A stretch of 64,000 bases of DNA from Gilvimarinus polysaccharolyticus (GCF_001187555.1 NZ_LFIJ01000001.1:272159-336158); one strand, 5' to 3'. Positions 10,186 to 19,159 are shown, counted from the first letter of the stretch. Notes: generated from the sequence alone by a model not told the origin. A program made the numbers and translations.

Positions 10186-11214
10186 TTGTTTTTGAGTTGT
10201 CGTAAGTCGGTTGTGGGTGTGACGTGTCGCAGGCTGCCAATACTATTATTGCTTTTAACGAGCACAGTACGAGCTGATTATACCTCGAGCCCAAAGGCGC
10301 AAGTGTTCATTGATCGCATGGTGACTGAGCATCAATTTTCGCGCGAATCATTACAAGCGTTATTTTATCACGCTAACAAGCGTCAGACGATTCTCGATGC
10401 GATCTCTCGCCCAGCCGAAAAAACCAAAAGCTGGGCTGATTACCGTAATATTTTTATAAAAGACGCACGCATTAAAAGTGGCGTAAAGTTTTGGCTGGAT
10501 AATGCCGATGCGCTGGCGCGCGCCGAACAAGAGTTTGGCGTGCCGGCCGAATATATTGTTGCCATTATTGGTGTCGAGACACTTTACGGGCGTGTTACAG
10601 GTAGTTATCGGGTGATTGATGCCTTGAGCACTTTGGCGTTTGATTATCCGCCGCGCAGTGATTTTTTTACCCGCGAGCTTGAGCAATATTTATTGTTGAC
10701 CCGCGAGCATCAACAAGACCCTCTGAGCCATAAAGGCTCTTACGCCGGGGCAATGGGTTACGGTCAGTTTATGCCTTCTAGTTACCGCCATTATGCGGTA
10801 GATTTTGATGGAGATGATTTGCCCGATATTTGGAATAATTTACCCGATGCCATTGGCAGTGTGGCAAATTACTTTAAAAGCCATGGTTGGCAGCCCGGTA
10901 AACAAGTGGTGCTACGCGCGCGGCCTGAGGATACCCTAGATAGTACTATTGTTTATAATCAAATAGTGCCGCCGGAACACAGTATTGGCGGGTGGATGAA
11001 AGCAGGCTTAAAGCCTATCAGCGCTGTTCCATCTGAGACTCTTGCGCTGGCAATTAAACTTGATGGCGCACTGGGAGACGAATACTGGTTAGGCTTTAAC
11101 AACTTTTATGTCATTACACGTTACAATCGCAGCCATATGTACGCCATGGCGGTACATCAGTTAGCGCAAGCGATTGTTCTTGGGTATCAAGCCGATGGAC
11201 GCGACCATGAATAA
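10186..11214 (+). CDS. mltB: Lytic murein transglycosylase B
   Basis: Cleaves the MurNAc-GlcNAc bond of peptidoglycan with formation of 1,6-anhydro-muropeptides. The 342-residue protein has a signal peptide (LPILLLLLTSTVRA) but no lipobox cysteine, so it looks soluble and periplasmic, unlike lipoprotein MltB of E. coli. The GH103 catalytic glutamate is in IIGVETLYGRVTGSYRVIDAL (about Glu131), followed by GSYAGAMGYGQFMPSSYRHYAVDFDGD, the family hallmark. The start is TTG: GGGAGG at 10176-10181 serves either TTG 10186 (spacing 4) or TTG 10192 (spacing 10), a difference of two residues. It overlaps rlpA by 8 bp. Confidence 0.94.
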   Translation: MFLSCRKSVVGVTCRRLPILLLLLTSTVRADYTSSPKAQVFIDRMVTEHQFSRESLQALFYHANKRQTILDAISRPAEKTKSWADYRNIFIKDARIKSGVKFWLDNADALARAEQEFGVPAEYIVAIIGVETLYGRVTGSYRVIDALSTLAFDYPPRSDFFTRELEQYLLLTREHQQDPLSHKGSYAGAMGYGQFMPSSYRHYAVDFDGDDLPDIWNNLPDAIGSVANYFKSHGWQPGKQVVLRARPEDTLDSTIVYNQIVPPEHSIGGWMKAGLKPISAVPSETLALAIKLDGALGDEYWLGFNNFYVITRYNRSHMYAMAVHQLAQAIVLGYQADGRDHE

Positions 11215-12022
11215 AATAGGGTGGTTGATCTTATGTGCCGTAGTGTCGGTTGCCGGCTGTTCTAGTCAGAGCAGTAAACCGCCTAGCCGCTATCATATCG
11301 ATCAAGATGTTGGCCCGAGCGGCGAGATCGATTTATCTCATGTGCCAGATGCGATACCCAAAACCGAGCCGCGTACTCGTGCTGGCAATAAAAACCCTTA
11401 TACCGTGTTGGGTAAAACCTATTACCTTATTGAGGATGAAACGAGCTATAAAGAGCGCGGCAACGCCTCTTGGTACGGCAAAAAGTTTCATGGGCATAAA
11501 ACTTCTAACGGTGAGATTTATGATATGTACGCTATGACGGCGGCTCATAAAACCCTGCCAATTCCCTCTTATGTTCGAGTAACACATTTAAACAATGGCC
11601 GTAGTGTGGTTGTTAGGGTGAACGATCGTGGGCCGTTTCATCAAGGCCGTATTATTGATTTAAGCTACGCTGCTGCGCAGCGATTGGGTATTTCTAAAAC
11701 GGGCACTGGCCCAGTCGAAGTTGAGATTATCGTGCCGGGCGATACACCGCCGCCGCCATTAAAACCCGATGATCGCCCCGCCAGCCATGCAGGTGGCTTT
11801 TACCTGCAGGTGGGAGCTTTTGCTAGCGCTGCGGCGGCAAACCGTCTGCGTGATAAAACAGCTGCGGCTACTGAGGCGCGGGTGTTTATTAGTGAGATTA
11901 ACGCCGCTCAGCCGCTCTACCGTGTCAAGATAGGTCCGTTGGCCGATCAGCAAGAGGTTGCGCGGGTGCGAGAACAACTGCCGGCTGTGGGTGTTTATAA
12001 TAGCCATCTAGTGAAAGATTAA
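11207..12022 (+). CDS. rlpA: Septal-ring lytic transglycosylase RlpA
   Basis: RlpA is an outer-membrane lipoprotein that, in Pseudomonas, cleaves naked glycan strands lacking stem peptides. The 271-residue product from ATG 11207 has a lipoprotein signal with VAGC as lipobox (Cys near residue 18). The double-psi beta-barrel domain contains GNASWYGKKFHGHKTSNGEIYDMYAMTAAHKTLP and VRVNDRGPFHQGRIIDLSYAAA (catalytic-type residues present), and the C-terminal SPOR domain (FYLQVGAFASAAAANRL to the end) binds denuded septal peptidoglycan. ATG 11195 and an earlier start at 11174 are in frame but give an unnaturally long pre-signal segment. It overlaps the mltB stop by 8 bp, indicating coupled translation. 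Confidence 0.95.
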   Translation: MNKIGWLILCAVVSVAGCSSQSSKPPSRYHIDQDVGPSGEIDLSHVPDAIPKTEPRTRAGNKNPYTVLGKTYYLIEDETSYKERGNASWYGKKFHGHKTSNGEIYDMYAMTAAHKTLPIPSYVRVTHLNNGRSVVVRVNDRGPFHQGRIIDLSYAAAQRLGISKTGTGPVEVEIIVPGDTPPPPLKPDDRPASHAGGFYLQVGAFASAAAANRLRDKTAAATEARVFISEINAAQPLYRVKIGPLADQQEVARVREQLPAVGVYNSHLVKD

Positions 12023-12107
12023 GAAAATCTTTACGGCTTTACGTTACACTTTACAGATTAAACTTTGCGACCATATTGATTCACTGACTTAAAAAGACTG
12101 GATATTC

Positions 12108-13256
12108 ATGTTTGTTAAAACCTTAGCCGCTTGCGGCCTATTGACCCTTACTTTGGTAGCTAATGCGCAACAGGTATTGATTCCCGCCGCGCCGCAACTG
12201 GCCTCATCGGCCTACATTTTGCTTGATGCCGACACCGGTAAAGTTATCGTTGAAGAAAACGCCGATGAACAATTACCGCCGGCGAGTTTAACCAAAATGA
12301 TGACGAGCTACATTGTGACGTCGGAACTGGAAGACAACCGATTAAACGAAAACGACATGGTCAACATTAGCGTTGCGGCCTGGAAAATGGGCGGTTCGAA
12401 AATGTTTGTCCGCGAGGGTACCGAGGTGTCGGTCATCGATTTGCTGCGCGGTATTATTGTTCAGTCGGGCAACGATGCAAGTGTGGCTTTGGCGGAGCAT
12501 ATTGCCGGCGGTGAAGGTGCATTTGCCGATGTTATGAATCAAACGGCTAGTTTACTGGGGATGACTGGCAGTCATTTTGTTAACGCCACCGGCTGGCCGG
12601 CCGAAGGGCACCTAACCACCGCGCGCGATTTATCGCTGTTGGCACGGGCCATTATTAATGATCACCCAGAATACTACGACCTTTATAAAGAGAAGTATTT
12701 TTCTTACAACGGCATTAATCAGCCAAACCGTAACCGTTTGTTGTTTCGTGATAATTCGGTTGATGGCTTAAAAACGGGTCATACTGAGGCGGCAGGTTAC
12801 TGCTTGGTAGCTTCGGCGAAACGGGGTGATATGCGTTTGGTGTCTGTGGTTATGGGGACCAATACAGAGGAAGCCCGCGCCGTCGAGACGCAAAAGCTAC
12901 TGGCTTATGGTTTTCGTTATTTTGAAAATCAAACCCTCTATCGCGCGGGTGAAACACTGGAAAGTACGCGAATTTGGTACGGCGAAACTGATCGCCTGAC
13001 GCTGACGGTGGCCGCCGATGTGGTAGAAACCATCCCTCGTGGTAGCCGTGATGATATTAAAGTTGAATTACAGATTCCTGATATTATTAAAGCCCCCATT
13101 GAAAAAGGCCAGCAAGTCGGCACTTTAACGTTGACACTTAACGGTGAAACCATCGCCGAAGTGCCTGCCGTAGCACAAGCCGCCGTCCCTAAGGCGGGAT
13201 TTTTTGCCCGCATTATGGATGCGATCAAGCTGTTTGTTACCGGTTTGTTGAGCTAG
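12108..13256 (+). CDS. dacA: D-alanyl-D-alanine carboxypeptidase (PBP5/6 type)
   Basis: Removes the terminal D-Ala from peptidoglycan pentapeptides. The 382-residue protein carries a signal peptide (TLAACGLLTLTLVANA), the peptidase S11 catalytic domain with Ser60 and Lys63 in ASLTK, SGN in VQSGNDASVALAEH, and KTG in DGLKTGHTEAAGYC, then the C-terminal beta domain of PBP5 and an amphipathic tail (FFARIMDAIKLFVTGLL) that anchors it to the outer face of the inner membrane. It has 85 bp of its own upstream sequence but is in the conserved order rlpA-dacA-ybeD-lipB-lipA. Confidence 0.97.
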   Translation: MFVKTLAACGLLTLTLVANAQQVLIPAAPQLASSAYILLDADTGKVIVEENADEQLPPASLTKMMTSYIVTSELEDNRLNENDMVNISVAAWKMGGSKMFVREGTEVSVIDLLRGIIVQSGNDASVALAEHIAGGEGAFADVMNQTASLLGMTGSHFVNATGWPAEGHLTTARDLSLLARAIINDHPEYYDLYKEKYFSYNGINQPNRNRLLFRDNSVDGLKTGHTEAAGYCLVASAKRGDMRLVSVVMGTNTEEARAVETQKLLAYGFRYFENQTLYRAGETLESTRIWYGETDRLTLTVAADVVETIPRGSRDDIKVELQIPDIIKAPIEKGQQVGTLTLTLNGETIAEVPAVAQAAVPKAGFFARIMDAIKLFVTGLLS

Positions 13257-13359
13257 CTGAATTGTTATGATGATCGCGCGTGTTGGCTGGGATTGATTGT
13301 CCTGCCAGCACCCGCATTTTTTGCTACAATCGCCCGCTATGCTATAGCGAGGTGAGCCT

Positions 13360-13626
13360 GTGCAAGAACCCCCAAAAATTGAATTTCCCTGTCCTGACTA
13401 CCCCATCAAAGTATTGGGCGATGCCGGTGAAACACTCTATTCGCTTGTAATGACGGTAATGGATGAGCACGCGCCGGGTTTTGATCGCGAGCGCACCACT
13501 GTCAGAGATAGCGGCAAAGGCCGCTTTCAGTCGGTAACAGTTTTTATTACAGCGACTGGCATAGAGCAGCTCGAAACGATTCATCAGGCGCTGCGGGCAA
13601 GCCCGGTAACTAAAGTCGTTTTTTGA
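13360..13626 (+). CDS. ybeD: YbeD/DUF493 family protein
   Basis: An 88-residue protein of the DUF493 family, a small ACT-like alpha/beta fold that resembles the regulatory domain of phosphoglycerate dehydrogenase. Seen here are [15 protein letters not shown] near the N-terminus and [21 protein letters not shown], then VKVVF-like VTKVVF at the end, matching the family layout. The start is GTG 13360 with GAGGTGAG just upstream. Its position between dacA and lipB is conserved and has led to the suggestion that it regulates lipoate metabolism; its biochemical role is not established. Confidence 0.93.
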   Translation: MQEPPKIEFPCPDYPIKVLGDAGETLYSLVMTVMDEHAPGFDRERTTVRDSGKGRFQSVTVFITATGIEQLETIHQALRASPVTKVVF

Positions 13627-13628
13627 TC

Positions 13629-14273
13629 ATGCCGCTCGATCAGCTAGATGTTCACGATTTGGGCACGCGCGATTACCTGAGTACCTGGCAGGCAATGTCG
13701 GCTTTTACCAGCGCACGCGCTTCTGACGCGGCCGATCAGCTTTGGTTAGTGGAGCATCCTGCGGTGTTTACTCAGGGCCAAGCGGGCAAGCCCGAGCACT
13801 TGTTAGCGGTTGAGGGTATCGAGCTGGTGCAAAGCGACCGTGGCGGGCAGGTGACCTATCACGGGCCCGGTCAGTTAGTGGCTTATCCATTATTGGATCT
13901 ACGTCGCCGTAAGTTAGGCGTGCGTCAGCTTGTTAGTCTTATCGAACAGGTTATTATTGCGGTATTGCACGGTTATGATATTGACGCGTATGCCCGCCCA
14001 GACGCTCCCGGTGTGTATGTGGCGGGAGATAAGATCGCCTCGCTGGGCTTACGGGTGCGACGCGGCTGCAGTTTTCACGGTTTGGCATTAAACGTCGATA
14101 TGGATCTATCGCCATTTGAGCAGATTAACCCCTGCGGTTATGCGGGCTTAAAAATGACCGATATGGCGCGTTTAAGGGCTGTTCCCGTGGCTATGAGTGC
14201 GGTCAAAAACGCATTGATCGATCAGTTTGTACAGAAGTTGGACTACAAAACCGCTATAATATCCGCCGCTTAA
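13629..14273 (+). CDS. lipB: Octanoyl-ACP:protein N-octanoyltransferase
   Basis: LipB moves octanoate from acyl carrier protein to the lipoyl domains of 2-oxoacid dehydrogenases and the glycine cleavage H protein. The 214-residue protein contains the family signature [22 protein letters not shown] (lysine/cysteine catalytic dyad region), [22 protein letters not shown] with the conserved lysine, and NPCGYAGL with the catalytic cysteine. I start at ATG 13629, 2 bp after the ybeD stop; TTG 13623 is also in frame. The adjacent lipA performs the next step. Confidence 0.96.
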   Translation: MPLDQLDVHDLGTRDYLSTWQAMSAFTSARASDAADQLWLVEHPAVFTQGQAGKPEHLLAVEGIELVQSDRGGQVTYHGPGQLVAYPLLDLRRRKLGVRQLVSLIEQVIIAVLHGYDIDAYARPDAPGVYVAGDKIASLGLRVRRGCSFHGLALNVDMDLSPFEQINPCGYAGLKMTDMARLRAVPVAMSAVKNALIDQFVQKLDYKTAIISAA

Positions 14274-14339
14274 TGACTGGCGCGCTTTACTTGATGCGTA
14301 CCCACTCTCAAATTTTTGTATTAATGGCCTCGGGCCCGA

Positions 14340-15365
14340 ATGAGTTTGACTATGACGATTGAAATACCCGATATCCAGCCCGTAAAACGCACGCGCCGTC
14401 ATAAGCAAGGTGAAAAACTGCGCGATGCGGATAAGGTTGAGCGAATTCCGGTAAAAGTCATTGCCACCGATGCGGTCGAGGTGCCCCGTAAGCCTGATTG
14501 GATTCGGGTTCGAGTACCTGCCTCGCCCGAGGTGGATAGAATTAAAAAGCTATTGCGTAAAAATAACTTGTCGTCTGTGTGCGAAGAGGCAAATTGCCCC
14601 AACTTGGGTGAGTGCTTTAGCGGTGGCACCGCCACTTTTATGATTATGGGTGATATCTGTACCCGTCGTTGCCCATTTTGCGATGTGGGCCATGGCAAAC
14701 CCAATGCATTGGATGAGCAAGAGCCTATTAAATTGGCAGAAGCCATTGCTGAGTTGCGCTTGAAGTATGTGGTTATCACCTCTGTTGATCGGGATGATTT
14801 GCGCGATGGCGGTGCTGGCCACTTTGCCGATTGTATTCGCGAGTCTCGTGCGCGTTTGCCGAATTTACAGGTTGAAATTCTCACCCCCGATTTCCGTGGG
14901 CGTATGGAGCCGGCGCTGGATATTTTAGAGCGTGAAGCCCCCGACGTGTTTAACCACAATCTCGAAACTGTGCCGCGTTTGTATCGTCAGTCACGCCCAG
15001 GCGCTAACTACGAATGGAGCCTAACGCTGTTGTCTGAGTTTAAAAAGCGTCGCCCCGATGTGTTAACTAAATCGGGTTTGATGGTGGGTTTGGGGGAGAC
15101 CAAAGAAGAAATATTCCAGGTGATGCGCGATATGCGCGAGCATAACATTGATATGCTGACCATCGGCCAATACCTACAGCCGTCAAAAGATCATTTGCCG
15201 GTCGAGCGTTATGTACACCCCGATGAATTTGCCGAGTACACCGCACTGGCTAAAGAGCTAGGTTTTAGCCGTGCTGCATGTGGCCCGCTGGTGCGTTCGA
15301 GCTACCACGCCGACAAGCAAGTGCAGGGAGATGACGTACAGCAATGGTCGGGTGTTGAGCGTTAA
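14340..15365 (+). CDS. lipA: Lipoyl synthase
   Basis: A radical-SAM enzyme that inserts two sulfur atoms into protein-bound octanoate. The 341-residue protein carries both cluster motifs: the auxiliary-cluster cysteines in [12 protein letters not shown] (CX4CX5C) and the radical-SAM triad in CTRRCPFC (CX3CX2C), plus the C-terminal RSSYHA serine motif that ligates the auxiliary cluster. The start at ATG 14340 lacks a strong ribosome site; ATG 14352 is a possible alternative. It follows lipB by 66 bp. Confidence 0.97.
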   Translation: MSLTMTIEIPDIQPVKRTRRHKQGEKLRDADKVERIPVKVIATDAVEVPRKPDWIRVRVPASPEVDRIKKLLRKNNLSSVCEEANCPNLGECFSGGTATFMIMGDICTRRCPFCDVGHGKPNALDEQEPIKLAEAIAELRLKYVVITSVDRDDLRDGGAGHFADCIRESRARLPNLQVEILTPDFRGRMEPALDILEREAPDVFNHNLETVPRLYRQSRPGANYEWSLTLLSEFKKRRPDVLTKSGLMVGLGETKEEIFQVMRDMREHNIDMLTIGQYLQPSKDHLPVERYVHPDEFAEYTALAKELGFSRAACGPLVRSSYHADKQVQGDDVQQWSGVER

Positions 15366-15380
15366 TTGAGAGTGTTAACA

Positions 15381-15890
15381 ATGTGCGAGCCCGCATGGCG
15401 TCGGGTTCGTCTTGCCGATCATCCGCGTTATCTTGATCAGGTTGCAATCTGGCATCACCGTGAGTGTTTGCGTCAAGGGCTGCAAAGCCGTCAGCAGACG
15501 CGACGCGAGCGTTTGCTCAAGCATTTAAATCACCTTACTTCAGTACCACAAACATGGTTGGCGCTAAAGCCAAGCAGCGCTGAGCTAATCGGCTGCGTCA
15601 GTGTTGTAAGTTATCATCTTGGTGCTCAGCCCGGCACGCCCCAAGCCGATACACCACTGTGGTTAAGCAACCTTTATGTTGCCCCCGAATGGCGCCAGCA
15701 GGGCGTTGCCAGCGGTTTGATTACCGGAGTTAAGCAGTTTGCTCGCGAGCTATCTATGCCCGAGTTGTGGCTAACTGCGACGGACCAGTCGGATTTTTAT
15801 AGCCGACGTGGTTGGCGCTTAGTGCGCCAAGCTAAGTTGGGTGGTCGCTGGGTGAGTGTTATGAGTCATAGTCTTGTTGATGCGCCATAA
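15381..15890 (+). CDS. GNAT-family N-acetyltransferase
   Basis: A 169-residue protein with the GNAT acetyl-CoA fold: the substrate strands (ELIGCVSVVSYHLG), then LWLSNLYVAPEWRQQGVASGLI, where the QQGVAS stretch is the Q/RxxGxG/A pyrophosphate-binding loop, and a C-terminal ELWLTATDQSDFYSRRGWRLV typical of motif B. The substrate cannot be told. I start at ATG 15381 (GAGAG 8 bases upstream); TTG 15366, immediately after the lipA stop, is also in frame. Its last 32 bp overlap the convergent phosphodiesterase gene. Confidence 0.85.
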   Translation: MCEPAWRRVRLADHPRYLDQVAIWHHRECLRQGLQSRQQTRRERLLKHLNHLTSVPQTWLALKPSSAELIGCVSVVSYHLGAQPGTPQADTPLWLSNLYVAPEWRQQGVASGLITGVKQFARELSMPELWLTATDQSDFYSRRGWRLVRQAKLGGRWVSVMSHSLVDAP

Positions 15891-16569
15891 AACTCTCGAC
15901 TTGATCGGTAAACACCGCATCGACGCCTAATTTATTTAAGTATTGCCACTCGTCCGAGTAATTGGCGGTATACACCCAGTGTTTTAAGCCTCGGCGCTGA
16001 ATATCACTGCTAAGCTCAGCGCTGGTGGTAACCAGTGCGGTATTGCATGAGTATGCCGCTAGCTGCTCTGCGCAGGCAGCGTAGTCCAGCGGATCACTGG
16101 CGAGCAAAACACCGCGCTTGAGTTGTGGCAATAATTGTTTGGCGCGAAACAGCTCGTGGTGGTTAAAACTCGATAGTAATATGTGCTCTAAGTTACCACC
16201 GAGGGCTGCGCGCTGCGCTTGCAGCGCTTGGATGACGTTGTCGGTGGCGCCGGCATTTTTAATCTCGATATTCAGTAAGCACTGCTCCCCGACTAATTCT
16301 AATACCTGTTGTAAGGTGAGAATCGGTTCGCCATTTTCAAGCCGCGCCGCATCTAATTGTTCGCGGCTGCAAGTCCACAGCGCGCCGTTGCCGTTGGTGA
16401 CCCGGCCCAAGCGGTGGTCGTGAATAATGTACAGTTCGCCGTGCAGCTGCCATACATCTATCTCGATGCCGGCACAGCCGAGGGTTAAAGCCCGCGTTAT
16501 CGCCGCGAGCGAGTTTTCGGGTAAGTCATGGCCGGGGCCGCCGCGATGAGCGATGCACTGCATAGTCAT
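15859..16569 (-). CDS. Glycerophosphodiester phosphodiesterase (cytosolic type)
   Basis: Hydrolyses glycerophosphodiesters to glycerol-3-phosphate and an alcohol. The 236-residue protein has no signal peptide, so it resembles the cytoplasmic UgpQ branch. Metal and catalytic residues are visible: CIAHRGG (first His), PENSLAAITRAL (Glu), GIEIDVWQLHGELYIIHDHRLGR (Glu, Asp and the second His), and NIEIKNA. ATG 16569 and ATG 16563 are both possible starts, two residues apart; neither has a strong ribosome site. It overlaps the acetyltransferase gene tail to tail. Confidence 0.92.
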   Translation of the reverse strand: MTMQCIAHRGGPGHDLPENSLAAITRALTLGCAGIEIDVWQLHGELYIIHDHRLGRVTNGNGALWTCSREQLDAARLENGEPILTLQQVLELVGEQCLLNIEIKNAGATDNVIQALQAQRAALGGNLEHILLSSFNHHELFRAKQLLPQLKRGVLLASDPLDYAACAEQLAAYSCNTALVTTSAELSSDIQRRGLKHWVYTANYSDEWQYLNKLGVDAVFTDQVESFMAHQQDYDS

Positions 16570-16676
16570 AAGTGTTTAATCCTATCGTTACGTGAGTGAT
16601 AATGACGCGGGCTCGGTAAGGTCGTTATTGAGTATCACTCTATTTAAAATTACGCTTGCTGGAAAGGAATTTTAAT

Positions 16677-17189
16677 GTGTTAAAGATGTTACTGCTCAGC
16701 GGTTGTATTGTGGTGTCTTTGTTGTTGGCGCGATTGATGGACAAAGTAGTCCGAGATCTGGCAATCAAGCGCTCAGTCAGTCTATATCGGGTTGAGTACA
16801 TTAATAAAGTTACGCATTTTGCCTTGTTATTTTGCACGGTGGTGGCTATCTGCTTAGTGCTGGGGCTGGGCTACGGTGATGTCACCCTATTTTTGTCGTC
16901 AATCTTTGCCGTGGTGGGTATTGCGTTGTTTGCTCAGTGGTCGATATTAAGCAATATCACCGCCAGTGTGATTATATTCTTCGGTTTTCCTTATCGAGTG
17001 GGAGATCGTATTCAGGTGCTCGACCCCGATTTTGAAATGATCGGGGTCATCAGTGAGATTACGATGTTTCATGTTATCGTCCGGCTCGATGATGGCAATA
17101 CTGTGACTTATCCCAACTCGATGATGTTACAGCGAGCGGTATTGAAAGTTAGCAGCAATACGCAATTACTGTCGCCCGACGAAAGCTAA
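16677..17189 (+). CDS. Short MscS-like mechanosensitive channel protein
   Basis: A 170-residue membrane protein with three hydrophobic segments: MLLLSGCIVVSLLLA, FALLFCTVVAICLVLGL and FLSSIFAVVGIALFAQW. The third continues into SNITASVIIFFGFPYRVGDRIQVL and a beta domain ending VTYPNSMM, which is the pore helix and beta-domain core of the MscS family. It stops there: the C-terminal alpha/beta cage of E. coli MscS (286 residues) is missing, so it is a minimal version. The start is GTG 16677, because GGAAAGGA lies 8 bases upstream; the frame opens earlier at TTG 16656 but that start precedes the ribosome site. Whether it gates by tension is unknown. Confidence 0.85.
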   Translation: MLKMLLLSGCIVVSLLLARLMDKVVRDLAIKRSVSLYRVEYINKVTHFALLFCTVVAICLVLGLGYGDVTLFLSSIFAVVGIALFAQWSILSNITASVIIFFGFPYRVGDRIQVLDPDFEMIGVISEITMFHVIVRLDDGNTVTYPNSMMLQRAVLKVSSNTQLLSPDES

Positions 17190-17211
17190 TTTATTAGGTT
17201 TCTACCCGCTT

Positions 17212-17231
17212 GGGCGCACTCCCTTGCGCCC
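17212..17231 (+). other. Hairpin after the MscS-like gene
   Basis: GGGCGCA (17212-17218) pairs perfectly with TGCGCCC (17225-17231) around a 6-base loop, 23 bp after the MscS-like stop. No T-run follows, so it may be a weak terminator or an mRNA-end stabilising structure between two convergent genes. Confidence 0.4.
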
Positions 17232-17346
17232 TGTAACGTCTTTAGCTGTTATTGATCGTGATTACAACTTTAGGCGTTTATCAATACGTCCAGCTTTGGG
17301 CCAAGTAATTGTCCCTGCTTAGCCGGTCGCGCTATAAAAGATTGCT

Positions 17347-18540
17347 TTAACTCAGTACTTTACCAATTGCTTGGCTTAAATAATCAAGATTGGCATTGCT
17401 AACGCCAGCAATATTGACTCGGCTGTTATCGGTCATATACACGCTAAACTCACTTTTCAATTGTGTAACTTGCGCCGTACTTAAGCCTAAAAAGCTGAAC
17501 ATGCCGCGCTGTTGGGCGATAAAACTAAAATCGATTTGTTGTTGCGTACTATTAAGTGCACTGACCAGTTGCTCGCGTAAACCACTGATGCGCTCGCGCA
17601 TGTCGGTCAGTTCTTGCAGCCATAGTGCGTGCAAACTTTCGCTGTGATAAATAATGTCTACCAGCGAGCTGCCGTGTGCGGGCGGCATGGAGTATAGGCC
17701 TCGGGTAATACTTAATACTTGGCTTAAGCTGGCGCTAGCTGCAGTGGCCGACGGCGCGACAATACTAAGGCTGCCGGTACGTTCGCGGTATAACCCCAAG
17801 TTTTTTGAAAACGATGTAGCGAGAATCAGCTCGGGTAGTTTATCGGCCATAAGCCTTACTCCGTAGGCATCTTCGGCAATACCATCGCCAAAGCCCTGAT
17901 AGGCCATATCAATAAATGGTGTAAAGCCGCGCTCGGCGGCAAGCTCGGTTAGTTTCTGCCATTGGGTTGGGGTTAAATCGGCGCCGCTGGGGTTGTGGCA
18001 GCAAGCGTGCAATAGAACTAAATCATCTTTTCCGGCTTGGCTTAAGGTGGTAAGCATGGCCTCAAAATCAATCGCATGTCGGTTAAAGTCGTAATAGGGG
18101 TATTGCTTTAATGTGATGCCGGCACTGCTAAGCAGCGGCACATGGTTGCCCCAGGTTGGGTTGCTTACCCAGATGGTGGCATTGGGGTTGGCTTTGGCAA
18201 TTAGCTCGGCGGCAGTGCGCAGTGCACCGCAGCCGCCGGGGGTTTGTATGGTGGCTACCCTTTGTTCACGAATCACTGCATGTTGCTCGCCAAAGGCCAG
18301 CGCCGCTGCGGCTTGGTTGGCACCAGGCACACCCGCAGGTGGTGTATACACCTTGCTCGACTCGCTTTGGTAGAGCTCGGCCTCAGCTTGTTTCACGCAG
18401 GCTAAAATTGGCGTATTACCTTGCTCGGTTTTGTACACACCAACGCCTAAATCGACTTTATCTGGGTTGTTATCGGCGTGGTAGGCGGCGCTCAAGCCTA
18501 AAATAGGGTCGGCAGGCAATAGTGGCAGCTTGGTGAACAT
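17347..18540 (-). CDS. Aspartate/aromatic amino acid aminotransferase
   Basis: A PLP enzyme of aminotransferase class I, AspC/TyrB type, swapping amino groups between aspartate or aromatic amino acids and 2-oxoglutarate. The 397-residue protein opens with LPADPILGLSAAYHADNNPDKVDLGVGVYK, shows LLHACCHNPSGADLT (cofactor contact), SFSKNLGLYRERTG with the PLP lysine Lys246, and RGMFSFLGL and SRVNIAGV near the C-terminus with the substrate-carboxylate region. ATG 18540 was chosen because AGGAG lies 5 bases upstream; the frame runs to 18564 without a better site. Sequence alone does not separate AspC from TyrB specificity. Confidence 0.93.
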   Translation of the reverse strand: MFTKLPLLPADPILGLSAAYHADNNPDKVDLGVGVYKTEQGNTPILACVKQAEAELYQSESSKVYTPPAGVPGANQAAAALAFGEQHAVIREQRVATIQTPGGCGALRTAAELIAKANPNATIWVSNPTWGNHVPLLSSAGITLKQYPYYDFNRHAIDFEAMLTTLSQAGKDDLVLLHACCHNPSGADLTPTQWQKLTELAAERGFTPFIDMAYQGFGDGIAEDAYGVRLMADKLPELILATSFSKNLGLYRERTGSLSIVAPSATAASASLSQVLSITRGLYSMPPAHGSSLVDIIYHSESLHALWLQELTDMRERISGLREQLVSALNSTQQQIDFSFIAQQRGMFSFLGLSTAQVTQLKSEFSVYMTDNSRVNIAGVSNANLDYLSQAIGKVLS

Positions 18541-18680
18541 AGGGGCTCCTGAGTAGGTAGGCAATACGTATGGCCGTAAAATACCGCGGCGGCAAAAATA
18601 TCTGGCGTGGATAATAGCGCAAAATAACCGAGCGCGCAGAGCCTAAAGAATTGTGGGCGTCGAATGGTGGGGGTGGCTAT

Positions 18681-18823
18681 AAAAAGGCCGTCGCACCGTT
18701 GAGGGGATACGACGGTTAAGCAAGCGGCAGTACGGTGTGGAAGCTGTGTCCTGCCGCGAAGTTCCTGTTGTGGTACAGGATCCGCGCCGTGTGGAGTGAT
18801 GGCTGGTGAAGGCCATCCGGCGC
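18681..18823 (-). ncRNA. Candidate structured RNA with intrinsic terminator
   Basis: Four perfect stems stand in a row between yebG and the aminotransferase gene. In minus-strand order: GCGCCG/CGGCGC (18784-18789 with 18818-18823) enclosing GATGGC/GCCATC (18798-18803 with 18812-18817); TCCTGT/ACAGGA (18763-18768 with 18775-18780); GCGGCAG/CTGCCGC (18724-18730 with 18751-18757); and CCGTCG/CGACGG (18688-18693 with 18710-18715). The last is followed on the minus strand by CC and T5, giving a terminator. The last stem also competes with an alternative ACCGT/ACGGT pairing (18695-18699 with 18712-18716). It could be a small RNA, the structured 3' end of the yebG transcript, or a leader upstream of the aminotransferase gene. 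I do not recognise an established RNA family. Confidence 0.5.
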
Positions 18824-18860
18824 AGTGGTTTAATGTACTTTGTGTTTAGCGTGGTTGCTG

Positions 18861-19139
18861 CTATTGGTTTGCCACCAGTGGGGTCACGCTGCTGGCAGGC
18901 GACACCTCTAATAGCAGCTCGGGCTTACCTTTGCAGGCTCGTGCCAATTCATCACTTTTACCTGCCAGCAATAGACCGATGGCCTCGCTGTGTTCTTCAC
19001 TAATACCTTTAATCGATGTTTCAATCAGTTCGGTAATATTGGCAGCCAATTCCAGCATTTTATCGTGAGCTTCGGCAGCTTTTTTATCATCAAACATCTT
19101 TCCATCCCGATCACATTTCCAAACGGCGACTACAGCCAT
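18861..19139 (-). CDS. yebG: YebG-family SOS-induced protein
   Basis: A 92-residue protein matching YebG: AVWKCDRDGKMFDDKKAAEAHDKMLELAANITELIE near the N-terminus is the family pattern of a short beta part with a charged helix, followed by EEHSEAIGLLLAGKSDELARACKGK. E. coli yebG is induced by DNA damage under LexA; its biochemical function is unknown. The start at ATG 19139 is supported by GGAGGT about 6 bases upstream. A perfect LexA-type palindrome lies 20 bp before the start, which agrees with the call. The frame opens upstream to 19169, but that would run through the LexA site. Confidence 0.88.
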   Translation of the reverse strand: MAVVAVWKCDRDGKMFDDKKAAEAHDKMLELAANITELIETSIKGISEEHSEAIGLLLAGKSDELARACKGKPELLLEVSPASSVTPLVANQ

Positions 19140-19159
19140 GATTAACCTCCATTGCGACA

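Noticed and set aside
14399..14959. 186-residue open frame on the minus strand inside lipA
   Set aside because: It is fully antisense to a well-supported lipA, low in recognisable domains and rich in Ser/Arg as shadows are.
18681..18823. RsmY/Z-type RNA on the plus strand
   Set aside because: GGA motifs occur in the loops, but no terminator follows on the plus strand while one is present on the minus strand.
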